A program made the translations under genes and the position numbers. A stretch of 13,674 nt of DNA, taken from contig JBFLYA010000102.1 of NCBI GenBank assembly GCA_040757115.1, forward strand, positions 1 to 13,674, given 5' to 3'. The stretch comes from a bacterium. Its GTDB lineage: Bacteria; UBA9089; CG2-30-40-21; SBAY01. The notes under the pieces were generated by a model. The model worked only from the letters and a program-made list of their open reading frames with translations, did not search any database and was not told the origin of the DNA. Below, in pieces: positions 1 to 6,708 of the stretch (positions within the stretch are counted from its first letter, which is position 1; each line of letters begins with the position of its first letter).

Positions 1-144
1 AAATCCTCAAAGGCTGAATTATCTCATCAAGAGATTTATAATGCTCTGGAGTTACCTTATCAACCAGGGAAAACAGTCAAATCATTTTGTGGGGATTCAT
101 ACTGTAGTGCCAAAACTCAACCTCTCTACTCTGTAAGTTGTTGA
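1..144 (+). CDS. Possible C-terminal end of a partial gene
   Basis: Frame 1 is open from the first base to a TGA at 142-144, giving 47 codons. It includes a protein-like stretch (ELSHQEIYNALELPYQPGK) followed by a Cys/Ser-rich tail. It would converge with the gene ending at 156. I do not recognise the product. The minus strand offers a rival reading that also looks protein-like (VDKVTPEHYKSLDEIIQPLR, with EFWHYSMNPHKMI just upstream in the same frame) but is interrupted by a TGA. The stretch may therefore instead be a decayed gene following the 156-1280 gene on the minus strand. An open frame of this length is not significant by itself. Confidence 0.25.
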   Translation, partial: KSSKAELSHQEIYNALELPYQPGKTVKSFCGDSYCSAKTQPLYSVSC

Positions 145-155
145 TAATACAAGAC

Positions 156-1280
156 TTATTTTTTTAAGCGGCGAAGTTGGGATGTGCCTTTGGGCAGAAT
201 AGCAATTACATAACGACTGGTTATCTCTAAAAAAATGGGCTGCCACAAATGCCTATCTGCTCCATAGATGTGCACTTTTTCCGAGCTAATCCTAATGGGA
301 TTTCCCCAGAGTCGAAACTTGTTATTTTTACGATTAAAGGTAGCAGTAATCCATTTTTCAAAGATATGTGGCGAAAGTTGGGAACTAAATTTCATAACCA
401 CAGGTGCTCCATGCAAGATAGTAAATCGTCCTTGAGTCTGTAAGGTTGTTTTCTCCATTGAATACCAGACTGTCTCTTCAGCATCTTCAGTAGCACTTTT
501 ATATATTTTTAGGACATAAACCAGATGTGCTCGGTGGTCCACAAAGCTGTCACTGCGATTAGTTACCTTACCATTATAATAGAAATCGTGCCCCCCTCGT
601 GAAGTTGAAGGAAAGCGTAATTGAGAAATAGAAAAAAGAGGCGAATATATCTTTTGAAGCTCAGGTAAGCAAATCTTCATCTCTTCCAGTCTATCTACCA
701 TAGCAAATCGAGAACTTCTTCGCTCCTTAGTTAATTGACTCTTTTCTTCAAATTCCTCTGATGTAGCATTTATAATCTCCTCTTCCTCTCCCTCTTCATC
801 ATCAATCTCAAAGAAATTCTCAGATTCAAAGACCAATCGCCCATATCTTTTACCAGAGTTAAGTTCTAATACCTTTTGCCACAACTGACCAAATGTCCAA
901 CCGCTAATCCAGAGCCTATCCAAAACAGGTGTGGAATCTACTAATCTTTTAATCCACGGGTCACATTCTTTGATATCTTCCATAGTATAATAGACTGGAT
1001 GACGAGGAATAAGTTTTTCCAGAAACCCTATGTATTGATTCTTTGCTCCATCCCATACCTTGTAAAGAGTCTCATCAATAGGTTCTAACCGAACCCCAAG
1101 ATTCTTGAAGATTCCTTCCATTTCTGGCTCTTGTGTTGTATTTGGAACCGTCTCAAGGAGATAGCTCTTAACCAGACCAGAGATTATCTGCCTCTTATCT
1201 ATCTCTTCCTTCTTTTCTTGAACATATCCTTCCAGATAGTCCATTACCTGCTTACGGGTAGAGATGGTTTCTATGGACAT
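156..1280 (-). CDS. Unrecognised protein with acidic linker
   Basis: The product is about 374 residues and I do not recognise its family. There is no signal peptide or membrane segment. The N-terminal ~150 residues look helical and charged, with an aromatic-rich patch (DRLWISGWTFGQLW). A strongly acidic linker follows at roughly residues 158-181 (EIDDEEGEEEE then EEFEEK). The C-terminal half (about 205-374) looks like a beta-rich domain ending in a basic tail (QLRRLKK). The architecture suggests two globular domains joined by a flexible acidic hinge, which is inference. Two adjacent ATGs exist at 1281-1283 and 1278-1280. The GGAGG at 1287-1291 is 3 bases from the first and 6 from the second, so the second is preferred. 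It lies 79 bases downstream of ppdK on the same strand and could be cotranscribed. A TTGACA just upstream has no -10 box at proper spacing. Confidence 0.75.
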   Translation of the reverse strand: MSIETISTRKQVMDYLEGYVQEKKEEIDKRQIISGLVKSYLLETVPNTTQEPEMEGIFKNLGVRLEPIDETLYKVWDGAKNQYIGFLEKLIPRHPVYYTMEDIKECDPWIKRLVDSTPVLDRLWISGWTFGQLWQKVLELNSGKRYGRLVFESENFFEIDDEEGEEEEIINATSEEFEEKSQLTKERRSSRFAMVDRLEEMKICLPELQKIYSPLFSISQLRFPSTSRGGHDFYYNGKVTNRSDSFVDHRAHLVYVLKIYKSATEDAEETVWYSMEKTTLQTQGRFTILHGAPVVMKFSSQLSPHIFEKWITATFNRKNNKFRLWGNPIRISSEKVHIYGADRHLWQPIFLEITSRYVIAILPKGTSQLRRLKK

Positions 1281-1362
1281 CATAGACCTCCAAATTAATA
1301 TCCTAAAAGTGTCAACGCTGGTTTAACCCTACGAGTTAATCTCTAACTTTCTAATTCGCTCT

Positions 1363-4020
1363 TTATCCATTTTTTATCTTTGCCTGGGCCGCGGCTAAGC
1401 GGGCAATAGGCACTCGATATGGTGAACAGGAGACATAGGTCATATTGACTAAATGGCAGAATTCTACGGAACTGGGTTCTCCACCATGCTCGCCACAGAT
1501 ACCAACTTTAAGTCCTGGTTTTGTTTTGCGTCCTTTTTCTATCCCAATTTTCACTAATTCGCCTACTCCATCACGGTCTAAAACCTCAAATGGATTTTGG
1601 GGTAAGACACCTTTCTCAAGGTATCTATCTAAGAATTTCCCTTCGGCATCATCTCTGGAAAAGCCAAATGTGGTTTGCGTTAAGTCATTTGTGCCAAATG
1701 AGAAAAACTCTGCCTCCTCAGCGATTTTATCTGCCGTAATCGCCGCTCTGGGTAATTCTATCATCGTTCCAACTAAGTAATCTACTGCTACTCCATATTT
1801 TTCAAATGTCTCTTTAGCCACCTTATCTGTAATCTGGCGTTGCAGTTTTAGTTCTTTTACCGTTCCAACTAATGGAATCATTACTTCAGGTAAGACTTTA
1901 TATCCTTCTTTAGTCAATTCGCAAGCCGCTTCAAATATTGCCCGTGCCTGCATCTCAGAGACCTCTGGATAGGTAATTCCCAGGCGACAGCCTCGAAGTC
2001 CTAACATTGGATTTACCTCTCTCAAAGTTTCTACCTTGTGTAACAACGTTTCAATCTCTGCTATTTTATTTTTGTCTCCTTTAGTTGTCTTCAAAGTAGC
2101 CAGTTCTACCAGTAATTCTTCATATTTAGGTAAGAATTCATGGAGTGGTGGGTCTAAAAGTCTAATAGTCACTGGTAAACCATTCATTGCCTTGAAAATA
2201 CCGGTGAAATCTTCTCTTTGCATAGGTAATAATTTATCCAGAGCCTTGCGTCTTTCTTGTTCATTATTTGCCAGAATCATTTCTTGCATAATAGGCAATC
2301 TATCCTCGGCAAAGAACATATGCTCGGTGCGACAGAGTCCAATTCCCTGGGCGCCAAATTCACGGGCTATGCCGGCTGATTTTGGGTCATCGGCATTAGT
2401 TCTGACACCTAATCTCTTTATTTCATCTGCCCAGAGGAGTAATGTTTTTGCCTCATCACTCATTTCTGGGTCTATCGTGGGTGCCTTGCCTAAAATTACC
2501 CGACCTGTAGAGCCATCCAGGGTGATGAAATCACCTTCTTTAATTATTTTCCCCTTTACTTCAAATTTCTTTCCATGTTCATCTACTTTAATTGCTTCAC
2601 AGCCCGCAACACAACATTTTCCCATACCACGAGCGACAACTGCGGCATGTGAAGTCATTCCACCACGTGCGGTTAATATCCCTTCAGCCACCGCCATTCC
2701 GTGAATGTCATCTGGTGAAGTCTCATTTCGGACTAAAATGACCTTTTTACCTGCCTCAACCCATTCGCAGGCATCATCCGGGGTAAGAACTACCATCCCA
2801 CACGCCGCCCCTGGCGATGCCGGTAACCCTGTAGCTAATACCTCGACGCTCGCTTTGGGGTCAATATGTCGATGAAGTAATTGGTCTAATTGTTGTGGTT
2901 GAACACGCATTATTGCTTCTTCTCTGGTAATTAACCCTTCATTAGTCATATCAACAGCAATCTTGATTTCAGATTGAGCGGTTCTTTTACCGGTTCGAGT
3001 TTGAAGCATGTATAATTTCTCATTCTCAATTGTGAATTCAATATCCTGCATATTTCGATAATGTCCCTCAAGTTTCTGGTATATATCAACTAATTGTTTG
3101 TATGCCTGGGGTAAATCTTTTTCTAATTCGGCAATCGGTTTTGGTGTCCTAATTCCAGCGACAACATCTTCACCCTGAGCATTAGTTAAATACTCGCCGT
3201 AAAACTTTTTCTCACCAGTAGAAGGATTTCGGGTAAAGGCAACACCTGTTCCTGATGTCTCCCCCATATTCCCAAACACCATCGCTTGAACATTAACTGC
3301 TGTGCCTAAATTATCAGGTATTTTATGCAACTTGCGATAAGTTACTGCTCTTGGTGTATCCCAGGATTCAAACACGGCATTAATGGCCATCTTAAGTTGC
3401 TCCTTTGGCTCCTGAGGGAAATGAATTTGTTCTTTTTCCCGAAGCATAGCTAAATATCGGGCAAGGACATTCCGAAGCCCCTCAACCGACAGCTCAGTAT
3501 CAAGTTTTACTCCCTCTTCTTCTTTGACCTCGTTTAAGATAAACTCAAAATTTTCATGTTTTACTCCTAAAACGACATTTGAAAACATCTGGATAAATCT
3601 ACGATAAGAATCATAAGCCATCCTTGGATTTTGTGTCTTCTTCGCCAATCCTTCTACGGAGTGAGTATTTAATCCTAAATTCAGGATGGTGTCCATCATC
3701 CCCGGCATAGATATTTTTGCCCCGGAGCGAACCGAAACAAGCAGTGGATTTTCTGGGTCACCAAATTTCTTACCCATTACCTCTTCTAACTTCTTCATAT
3801 TCTCCTCAATCTCTCCTTCTAACCCTTCTGGATAGGCACCGTTATGTTGGTCATAATAAATACAAGCCTCTGTCGTAATGGTAAATCCCGGTGGCACAGG
3901 TATGCCAATGTTGGTCATTTCAGCCAATCCTGCCCCTTTTCCTCCTAATAAATCTTTCATGTCTTTAGTCCCTTCTGCTTTACCCTGAGCAAAAAAATAG
4001 ATGTGTTTTTTTGTTGCCAT
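1363..4020 (-). CDS. ppdK: Pyruvate, phosphate dikinase
   Basis: This cytosolic enzyme interconverts pyruvate + ATP + Pi and PEP + AMP + PPi, and in anaerobes often runs in PPi-linked glycolysis. The ~885-residue length matches the family (about 870-900). Counting from ATG at 4018-4020: an N-terminal ATP-grasp domain (LLGGKGAGLAEM near 24-35; SVRSGAKISMPGMMDT near 96-111), the swivelling phosphohistidine domain with GGMTSHAAVVARG (catalytic His ~458), and the C-terminal PEP/pyruvate TIM barrel with GLCRTEHMFF (Arg ~564), IRLLDPP (Arg ~620), GTMIELPRA (Glu ~755), SFGTNDLTQ (Asn/Asp ~778-779) and GICGEHGGEP (Cys ~842). All key residues are present. A longer reading from ATG at 4035 is possible, but GGAGG at 4029-4033 lies 8 bases before 4020 and inside that extension, so 4020 is the start. 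Transcription starts from the consensus promoter at 4069-4097. Confidence 0.98.
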   Translation of the reverse strand: MATKKHIYFFAQGKAEGTKDMKDLLGGKGAGLAEMTNIGIPVPPGFTITTEACIYYDQHNGAYPEGLEGEIEENMKKLEEVMGKKFGDPENPLLVSVRSGAKISMPGMMDTILNLGLNTHSVEGLAKKTQNPRMAYDSYRRFIQMFSNVVLGVKHENFEFILNEVKEEEGVKLDTELSVEGLRNVLARYLAMLREKEQIHFPQEPKEQLKMAINAVFESWDTPRAVTYRKLHKIPDNLGTAVNVQAMVFGNMGETSGTGVAFTRNPSTGEKKFYGEYLTNAQGEDVVAGIRTPKPIAELEKDLPQAYKQLVDIYQKLEGHYRNMQDIEFTIENEKLYMLQTRTGKRTAQSEIKIAVDMTNEGLITREEAIMRVQPQQLDQLLHRHIDPKASVEVLATGLPASPGAACGMVVLTPDDACEWVEAGKKVILVRNETSPDDIHGMAVAEGILTARGGMTSHAAVVARGMGKCCVAGCEAIKVDEHGKKFEVKGKIIKEGDFITLDGSTGRVILGKAPTIDPEMSDEAKTLLLWADEIKRLGVRTNADDPKSAGIAREFGAQGIGLCRTEHMFFAEDRLPIMQEMILANNEQERRKALDKLLPMQREDFTGIFKAMNGLPVTIRLLDPPLHEFLPKYEELLVELATLKTTKGDKNKIAEIETLLHKVETLREVNPMLGLRGCRLGITYPEVSEMQARAIFEAACELTKEGYKVLPEVMIPLVGTVKELKLQRQITDKVAKETFEKYGVAVDYLVGTMIELPRAAITADKIAEEAEFFSFGTNDLTQTTFGFSRDDAEGKFLDRYLEKGVLPQNPFEVLDRDGVGELVKIGIEKGRKTKPGLKVGICGEHGGEPSSVEFCHLVNMTYVSCSPYRVPIARLAAAQAKIKNG

Positions 4021-4028
4021 TTTAAAAA

Positions 4029-4033
4029 CCTCC
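4029..4033 (-). promoter_or_regulatory. Ribosome binding site fixing the ppdK start
   Basis: GGAGG on the minus strand, 8 bases before ATG 4018-4020. It overlaps the codons of the upstream in-frame ATG at 4033-4035, which argues against that ATG being used. Confidence 0.85.
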
Positions 4034-4068
4034 ATTATTTAGTTAAATTTTAAATTTGGTAATGAAAT

Positions 4069-4097
4069 ATTATATAAAAATATATTGCTAATGTCAA
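4069..4097 (-). promoter_or_regulatory. Consensus sigma-70 promoter of ppdK
   Basis: On the minus strand TTGACA (4092-4097) and TATAAT (4069-4074) are separated by exactly 17 bases. Both hexamers are perfect. The predicted start near 4062 gives a leader of about 42 nt with a GGAGG site. The spacer is almost pure A/T. Confidence 0.85.
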
Positions 4098-4119
4098 CCT
4101 TTTTTTAGTAAGAAAAAGT

Positions 4120-4148
4120 TTGACAATATTTAAAAAGTTTATTATAAT
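4120..4148 (+). promoter_or_regulatory. Consensus sigma-70 promoter of pgsA
   Basis: TTGACA (4120-4125) and TATAAT (4143-4148) with a 17-base spacer, again a perfect match. The expected start, 6-8 bases after the -10, is 4155-4157, and the pgsA ATG is 4157-4159, so the transcript is predicted to be leaderless. The -35 boxes of the two divergent promoters are 22 bases apart (4098-4119). Confidence 0.85.
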
Positions 4149-4156
4149 AACCTTTA

Positions 4157-4747
4157 ATGAATTTAGCCAATAAATTAACCTTATTAAGAATTATTCTGGT
4201 GCCTTTTTTTGTCATATTTTTAGCCTATGACAATGTGTACTCTTATTATCTAAGTCTATTGGTATTTCTTATCTGTGCTATAACAGATATTTATGACGGT
4301 AAGATTGCTCGAAAGTATGGATTAGAAACTACCTTTGGAAAGTTTGCCGACCCATTAGCCGATAAAATATTAGTTTCTGCGGCGTTTATTTATTTTGTAG
4401 AGATGCCAGCGTTACACATACCCGCATGGATGGTAATCTTGATTATTACACGAGAATTTGTGGTTACAGGACTGAGAATGATTGCGATGTCAAAAGGTGT
4501 AGTCATTGCCGCTTCGTTAAAAGGTAAATTAAAAACCACCTTTCAGATTACGACAATTATCATTATTTTACTTATCCTGGTTATAAAGACATATCTGCGG
4601 GATTTTCTTGGAATAGAAAATACCCTTTTCCCTTTTTCAGTGGTTTTAGAATATACACCTTTAATTTTAATGTCAATAACTACCTTTTTTACAGTGATAA
4701 CCGGTATCTGGTTTACTATTTTACATAAAAAACTCGTAACTATTTAG
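4157..4747 (+). CDS. pgsA: CDP-diacylglycerol--glycerol-3-phosphate 3-phosphatidyltransferase
   Basis: PgsA transfers the phosphatidyl group from CDP-diacylglycerol to glycerol-3-phosphate, the first committed step to phosphatidylglycerol and cardiolipin, in the cytoplasmic membrane. The 196-residue product carries the full CDP-alcohol phosphatidyltransferase signature D-x2-D-G-x2-A-R-x8-G-x3-D-x3-D, with Asp44, Asp47, Gly48, Ala51-Arg52, Gly61, Asp65 and Asp69. There are about five or six hydrophobic segments. The N-terminus (MNLANKLTLLRIILVPFF) is typical of PgsA, which supports ATG 4157 although no ribosome binding site precedes it. The last codons and the TAG stop (GTA ACT ATT TAG, 4736-4747) fall in the GTAACTATTTA repeat motif seen at other palindromic unit ends, so the C-terminus may have been reshaped. 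It converges with the gene ending at 4768. Confidence 0.95.
   Translation: MNLANKLTLLRIILVPFFVIFLAYDNVYSYYLSLLVFLICAITDIYDGKIARKYGLETTFGKFADPLADKILVSAAFIYFVEMPALHIPAWMVILIITREFVVTGLRMIAMSKGVVIAASLKGKLKTTFQITTIIIILLILVIKTYLRDFLGIENTLFPFSVVLEYTPLILMSITTFFTVITGIWFTILHKKLVTI
4736..4746 (+). repeat. Solo GTAACTATTTA end-motif at the pgsA stop
   Basis: Identical in all 11 bases to the unit end at 6533-6543. Over 16 bases (GTAACTATTTAGCCAT) it resembles the unit end at 6764-6779 (GTAACTATTCAGCCAC). It contains the first two bases of the pgsA TAG. No inverted partner is visible nearby, so it may be a remnant or chance. Confidence 0.45.
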
Positions 4748-4767
4748 CCATCTATAGTGAGACAACA

Positions 4768-6207
4768 TTATTTATTCCATATCGGATGTAAAACACTAAT
4801 GTTGTTATCACTGATATTTCCAGTAATAACATCATTTAACCCATCGTTATTTACATCAGCAATGGCTAATCCTCCAGGTGCTTTACCGGTAGGAAAATAT
4901 AAGGGAGGAAGGAGATGTCCTTTATTATCCTGAAGATAAATAGTGAAGGTTTCTCCGTGTGTGGTTACTAAGTCAGCTCGGCCGTCATTATTAATATCAC
5001 CTATTTTTACCCCGCCAGCCCGACCGTCTTTACTTGTCGCCGTGCCAATTAGTCCAAATGAAGTCTCATCCTTTCGTCCAAAAATGGAGACAGGGCCTCC
5101 AGAGGCGGCAATTTCATTTATTCCATCACCCGTTAGGTCTCCGATAGCAACCGTAGATGGATTTCCACCCGCAGTTTGAAGTGCCCCCATTGGCAGAAGA
5201 GACTTATCTGGTTGTTGGAAATATGCATTCACGGTGTTGTTTCCATAATTAACCGTCGCAATATCTTCTCTTCCATCCCCATTTATATCTCCGATGGCTA
5301 ACCAGTATGAAATTGGACCTGAGGCATAAACAATATGGCTAAATATTTCATTTCCCTGTCGTTGCATTGTTAGACTCTCACATTTTTTAAAAGAACCAAG
5401 TAGATAATCATAACTTTCCTTAACCTCTGGTAACCAGGTAAAAATACTAATAGAAGTTGCCCCTGAATTAGGGACAACAATATCATTTCTTCCATCGCCA
5501 TTAACATCACCTACGGCTAATCCATAAGGGCCTCGTTCAGTGCGGAATACCATTGCTTGAGTGAGTGTGCCACCTTTATTTTGAGTAAAGATATGAATAA
5601 CATCAGCCGCCGCACAACCAACCACCACATCATTTAACCCATCAGCATTCATATCCCCTATGCCTACCCCAAAAGGACCTTGATTAACGGGATAGGTGGT
5701 TTGTGTGGCTAATTTTCCATCGGCTAGTTGAATAAAAACACTGATGTTGTTATCATAATAGTTAGCCGATACAACATCATTTAATCCATCGCCATTAACA
5801 TCTCCAGCCGCAATAATTCCCGGGGAGCCACCGGTTTGATATGAGGTAGGTAAGGTCATTGAAATCTCGCCACCTTTTGGGGCTCTGGCATCGTAAGAAA
5901 ATTCTACCACCTGATATGGTGAAACATTTCCTTCACGGTCACTCGCCGCCAAATAAAGCCTGTGTCCCCCACTTCCACTTACCCTTAAATTCTTAATGTA
6001 GGGATTGATTGTCCAGTTAGTATTAGGTTGCTGGTCGAGTTTATAGAAATAAGCCACTATTTCCTCACCGGCTGGTGGTTTCCAGGTGATATTAAATGAA
6101 TGTTTCCCTGCCTCTTGAGTAACCTTTATATCTATGGGTGGATTGATTGTTTTAGCCCAAACTACACTCTGGATAAAAAAGATAAATAAAAAGATTAATA
6201 TTTGCAT
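4768..6207 (-). CDS. Secreted FG-GAP/VCBS seven-repeat beta-propeller protein
   Basis: The 479-residue product starts with a Sec-type signal peptide (hydrophobic residues 3-17, likely cleavage after VVWA at 18, with no basic residue in the n-region). Residues about 22-108 look like a fibronectin type III-like domain (ITWKPPAGEEIVAYFYKLD; HRLYLAASDREGNVS). Seven FG-GAP/VCBS calcium-loop repeats of the DxNxDGxxD type follow at about 136, 185, 234, 307, 357, 404 and 451 (for example GDVNGDGLNDVV). Spacing is 47-50 residues except for a ~24-residue insertion between the third and fourth. Seven repeats fit a closed propeller like the integrin alpha headpiece fold. The fifth loop (GDLTGDGINE) is less canonical. 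No anchor or sorting motif is visible. The role is probably extracellular binding, but the ligand cannot be inferred. AAAGGAGG at 6217-6224 sits 9 bases before the start. Confidence 0.9.
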   Translation of the reverse strand: MQILIFLFIFFIQSVVWAKTINPPIDIKVTQEAGKHSFNITWKPPAGEEIVAYFYKLDQQPNTNWTINPYIKNLRVSGSGGHRLYLAASDREGNVSPYQVVEFSYDARAPKGGEISMTLPTSYQTGGSPGIIAAGDVNGDGLNDVVSANYYDNNISVFIQLADGKLATQTTYPVNQGPFGVGIGDMNADGLNDVVVGCAAADVIHIFTQNKGGTLTQAMVFRTERGPYGLAVGDVNGDGRNDIVVPNSGATSISIFTWLPEVKESYDYLLGSFKKCESLTMQRQGNEIFSHIVYASGPISYWLAIGDINGDGREDIATVNYGNNTVNAYFQQPDKSLLPMGALQTAGGNPSTVAIGDLTGDGINEIAASGGPVSIFGRKDETSFGLIGTATSKDGRAGGVKIGDINNDGRADLVTTHGETFTIYLQDNKGHLLPPLYFPTGKAPGGLAIADVNNDGLNDVITGNISDNNISVLHPIWNK

Positions 6208-6216
6208 TTCTAATTT

Positions 6217-6244
6217 CCTCCTTTGATTTGGTAATTAGTTACCA
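6217..6244 (-). promoter_or_regulatory. Ribosome binding site and adjacent small hairpin, FG-GAP gene leader
   Basis: AAAGGAGG (6217-6224) is a full SD match. Just upstream in the mRNA is a perfect 6-bp hairpin TGGTAA-TTAG-TTACCA (6229-6244). It is too weak and U-poor to be a terminator. It could position or expose the ribosome binding site. Confidence 0.5.
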
Positions 6245-6303
6245 GTTCATCTAACCGATTACTTACTTTTAATTTCGTAAAGCCCTATTTTATAAAAGAA
6301 TTG

Positions 6304-6525
6304 GTAACTATTCACCATTCACAATTCACCATTCACAATTTCTTCCCTAAATTTCCTTAATAATGGTGAATGGTGAATTGTCAATTGTGAATTATCACTC
6401 TTCACGGTGTCAAGCAAACCTGGCCCAAGAGTTCGATGCACCGCTATAGCGCATCCAATGACTCTATTCGATAATTCATCAAATTTCACTTCGTGCTCTC
6501 CGTACCCTTCGTGGTGAATAGTTAC
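6304..6525. repeat. Palindromic unit 1, ends GTAACTATTCACC
   Basis: Exact 13-base terminal inverted repeats (6304-6316 and 6513-6525) bound 222 bases. Inside the left part is a second inverted repeat of word-like sequence: ACAATTCACCATTCAC (6321-6336) pairs exactly with 6366-6381 within a longer imperfect match. The right part holds the GxxExxY gene remnant. There is no transposase. Non-autonomous and MITE-like in form. Confidence 0.75.
6403..6516 (-). pseudogene. GxxExxY-family protein, N-terminal remnant
   Basis: Minus-strand translation reads HHEGYGEHEVKFDELSN, then RVIGCAIAVHRTLGPGLLDTV. The second part matches the conserved N-terminal helix of GxxExxY proteins (TIGR04256, PD-(D/E)XK-like PF13366), whose usual form is IIGAAIEVHRELGPGLLES followed by VYEECL. 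Similarity stops at codon 6403-6405, where the GTGAATTGTGAATGG word repeat begins. The frame then runs through the repeat to a TGA at 6319-6321. The missing remainder (normally about 90 more residues, including the GxxExxY motif and catalytic residues) makes this a broken gene. A possible start is GTG 6487-6489, with GGAG 8 bases upstream. The His-Glu-Gly-rich leader is encoded by CACGAAGG-type repeat DNA. Confidence 0.75.
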
Positions 6526-6541
6526 AAGAATTGTAACTATT
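6517..6541. repeat. Perfect 11-bp hairpin where two palindromic units meet
   Basis: AATAGTTACAA, loop GAA, TTGTAACTATT: 11 perfect base pairs formed by the right end of unit 1 and the left end of unit 2 lying back to back. Confidence 0.7.
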
Positions 6542-6634
6542 TATCCCGGTGAAGTAAGACAGTAGGTTCACGGAGCAAGGAAGCTTATTTTCTACCTTGC
6601 TCTTTTGTTTCACTTCGGATGGTTAAATAGGTAG
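6533..6634. repeat. Palindromic unit 2, structured leader-like element
   Basis: Starts with GTAACTATTTA and ends with the imperfect counterpart TTAAATAGGTAG. The arms CTATTTA (6537-6543) and TAAATAG (6624-6630) pair over 7 bp. An inner GAAGT/ACTTC arm pair and a perfect 8-bp hairpin (GAGCAAGG 6573-6580 with CCTTGCTC 6595-6602) lie inside. Read on the minus strand it is just downstream of the promoter at 6640-6669, so it would be the start of a structured 5' leader. I match it to no known riboswitch. Confidence 0.55.
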
Positions 6635-6639
6635 AAAGA

Positions 6640-6669
6640 ATTTTATCATATTCTGGAGTAGTATGTCAA
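6640..6669 (-). promoter_or_regulatory. Sigma-70 promoter reading toward the GxxExxY remnant
   Basis: Minus-strand TTGACA (6664-6669), 18-base spacer, TAAAAT (6640-6645), the same architecture as the flippase promoter. It would initiate near 6633, run through the structured unit and the broken GxxExxY gene, and could continue into the FG-GAP gene starting at 6207. Confidence 0.6.
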
Positions 6670-6708
6670 CAAAAATTTGAATTTATCCGTAGATTATGCG
6701 AATTTACG

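Noticed and set aside
1329-1370. Minus-strand ORF of 13 codons (MDKERIRKLEINS) whose ATG overlaps the ppdK stop
   Set aside because: Too short, no SD and no recognisable family. The overlap could suggest coupling but nothing supports a product.
2036-2704. Long plus-strand open frame of 222 codons
   Set aside because: It lies antisense inside the highly conserved ppdK, has no ribosome binding site and has a Ser/Pro-rich composition typical of an antisense shadow.
4762-4805. Inverted repeat ACAACATTA / TAATGTTGT between convergent genes, as a possible terminator
   Set aside because: A 9-bp AT-rich stem with a 26-base loop and no T-run. It partly lies inside the FG-GAP coding end, so it is too weak to call.
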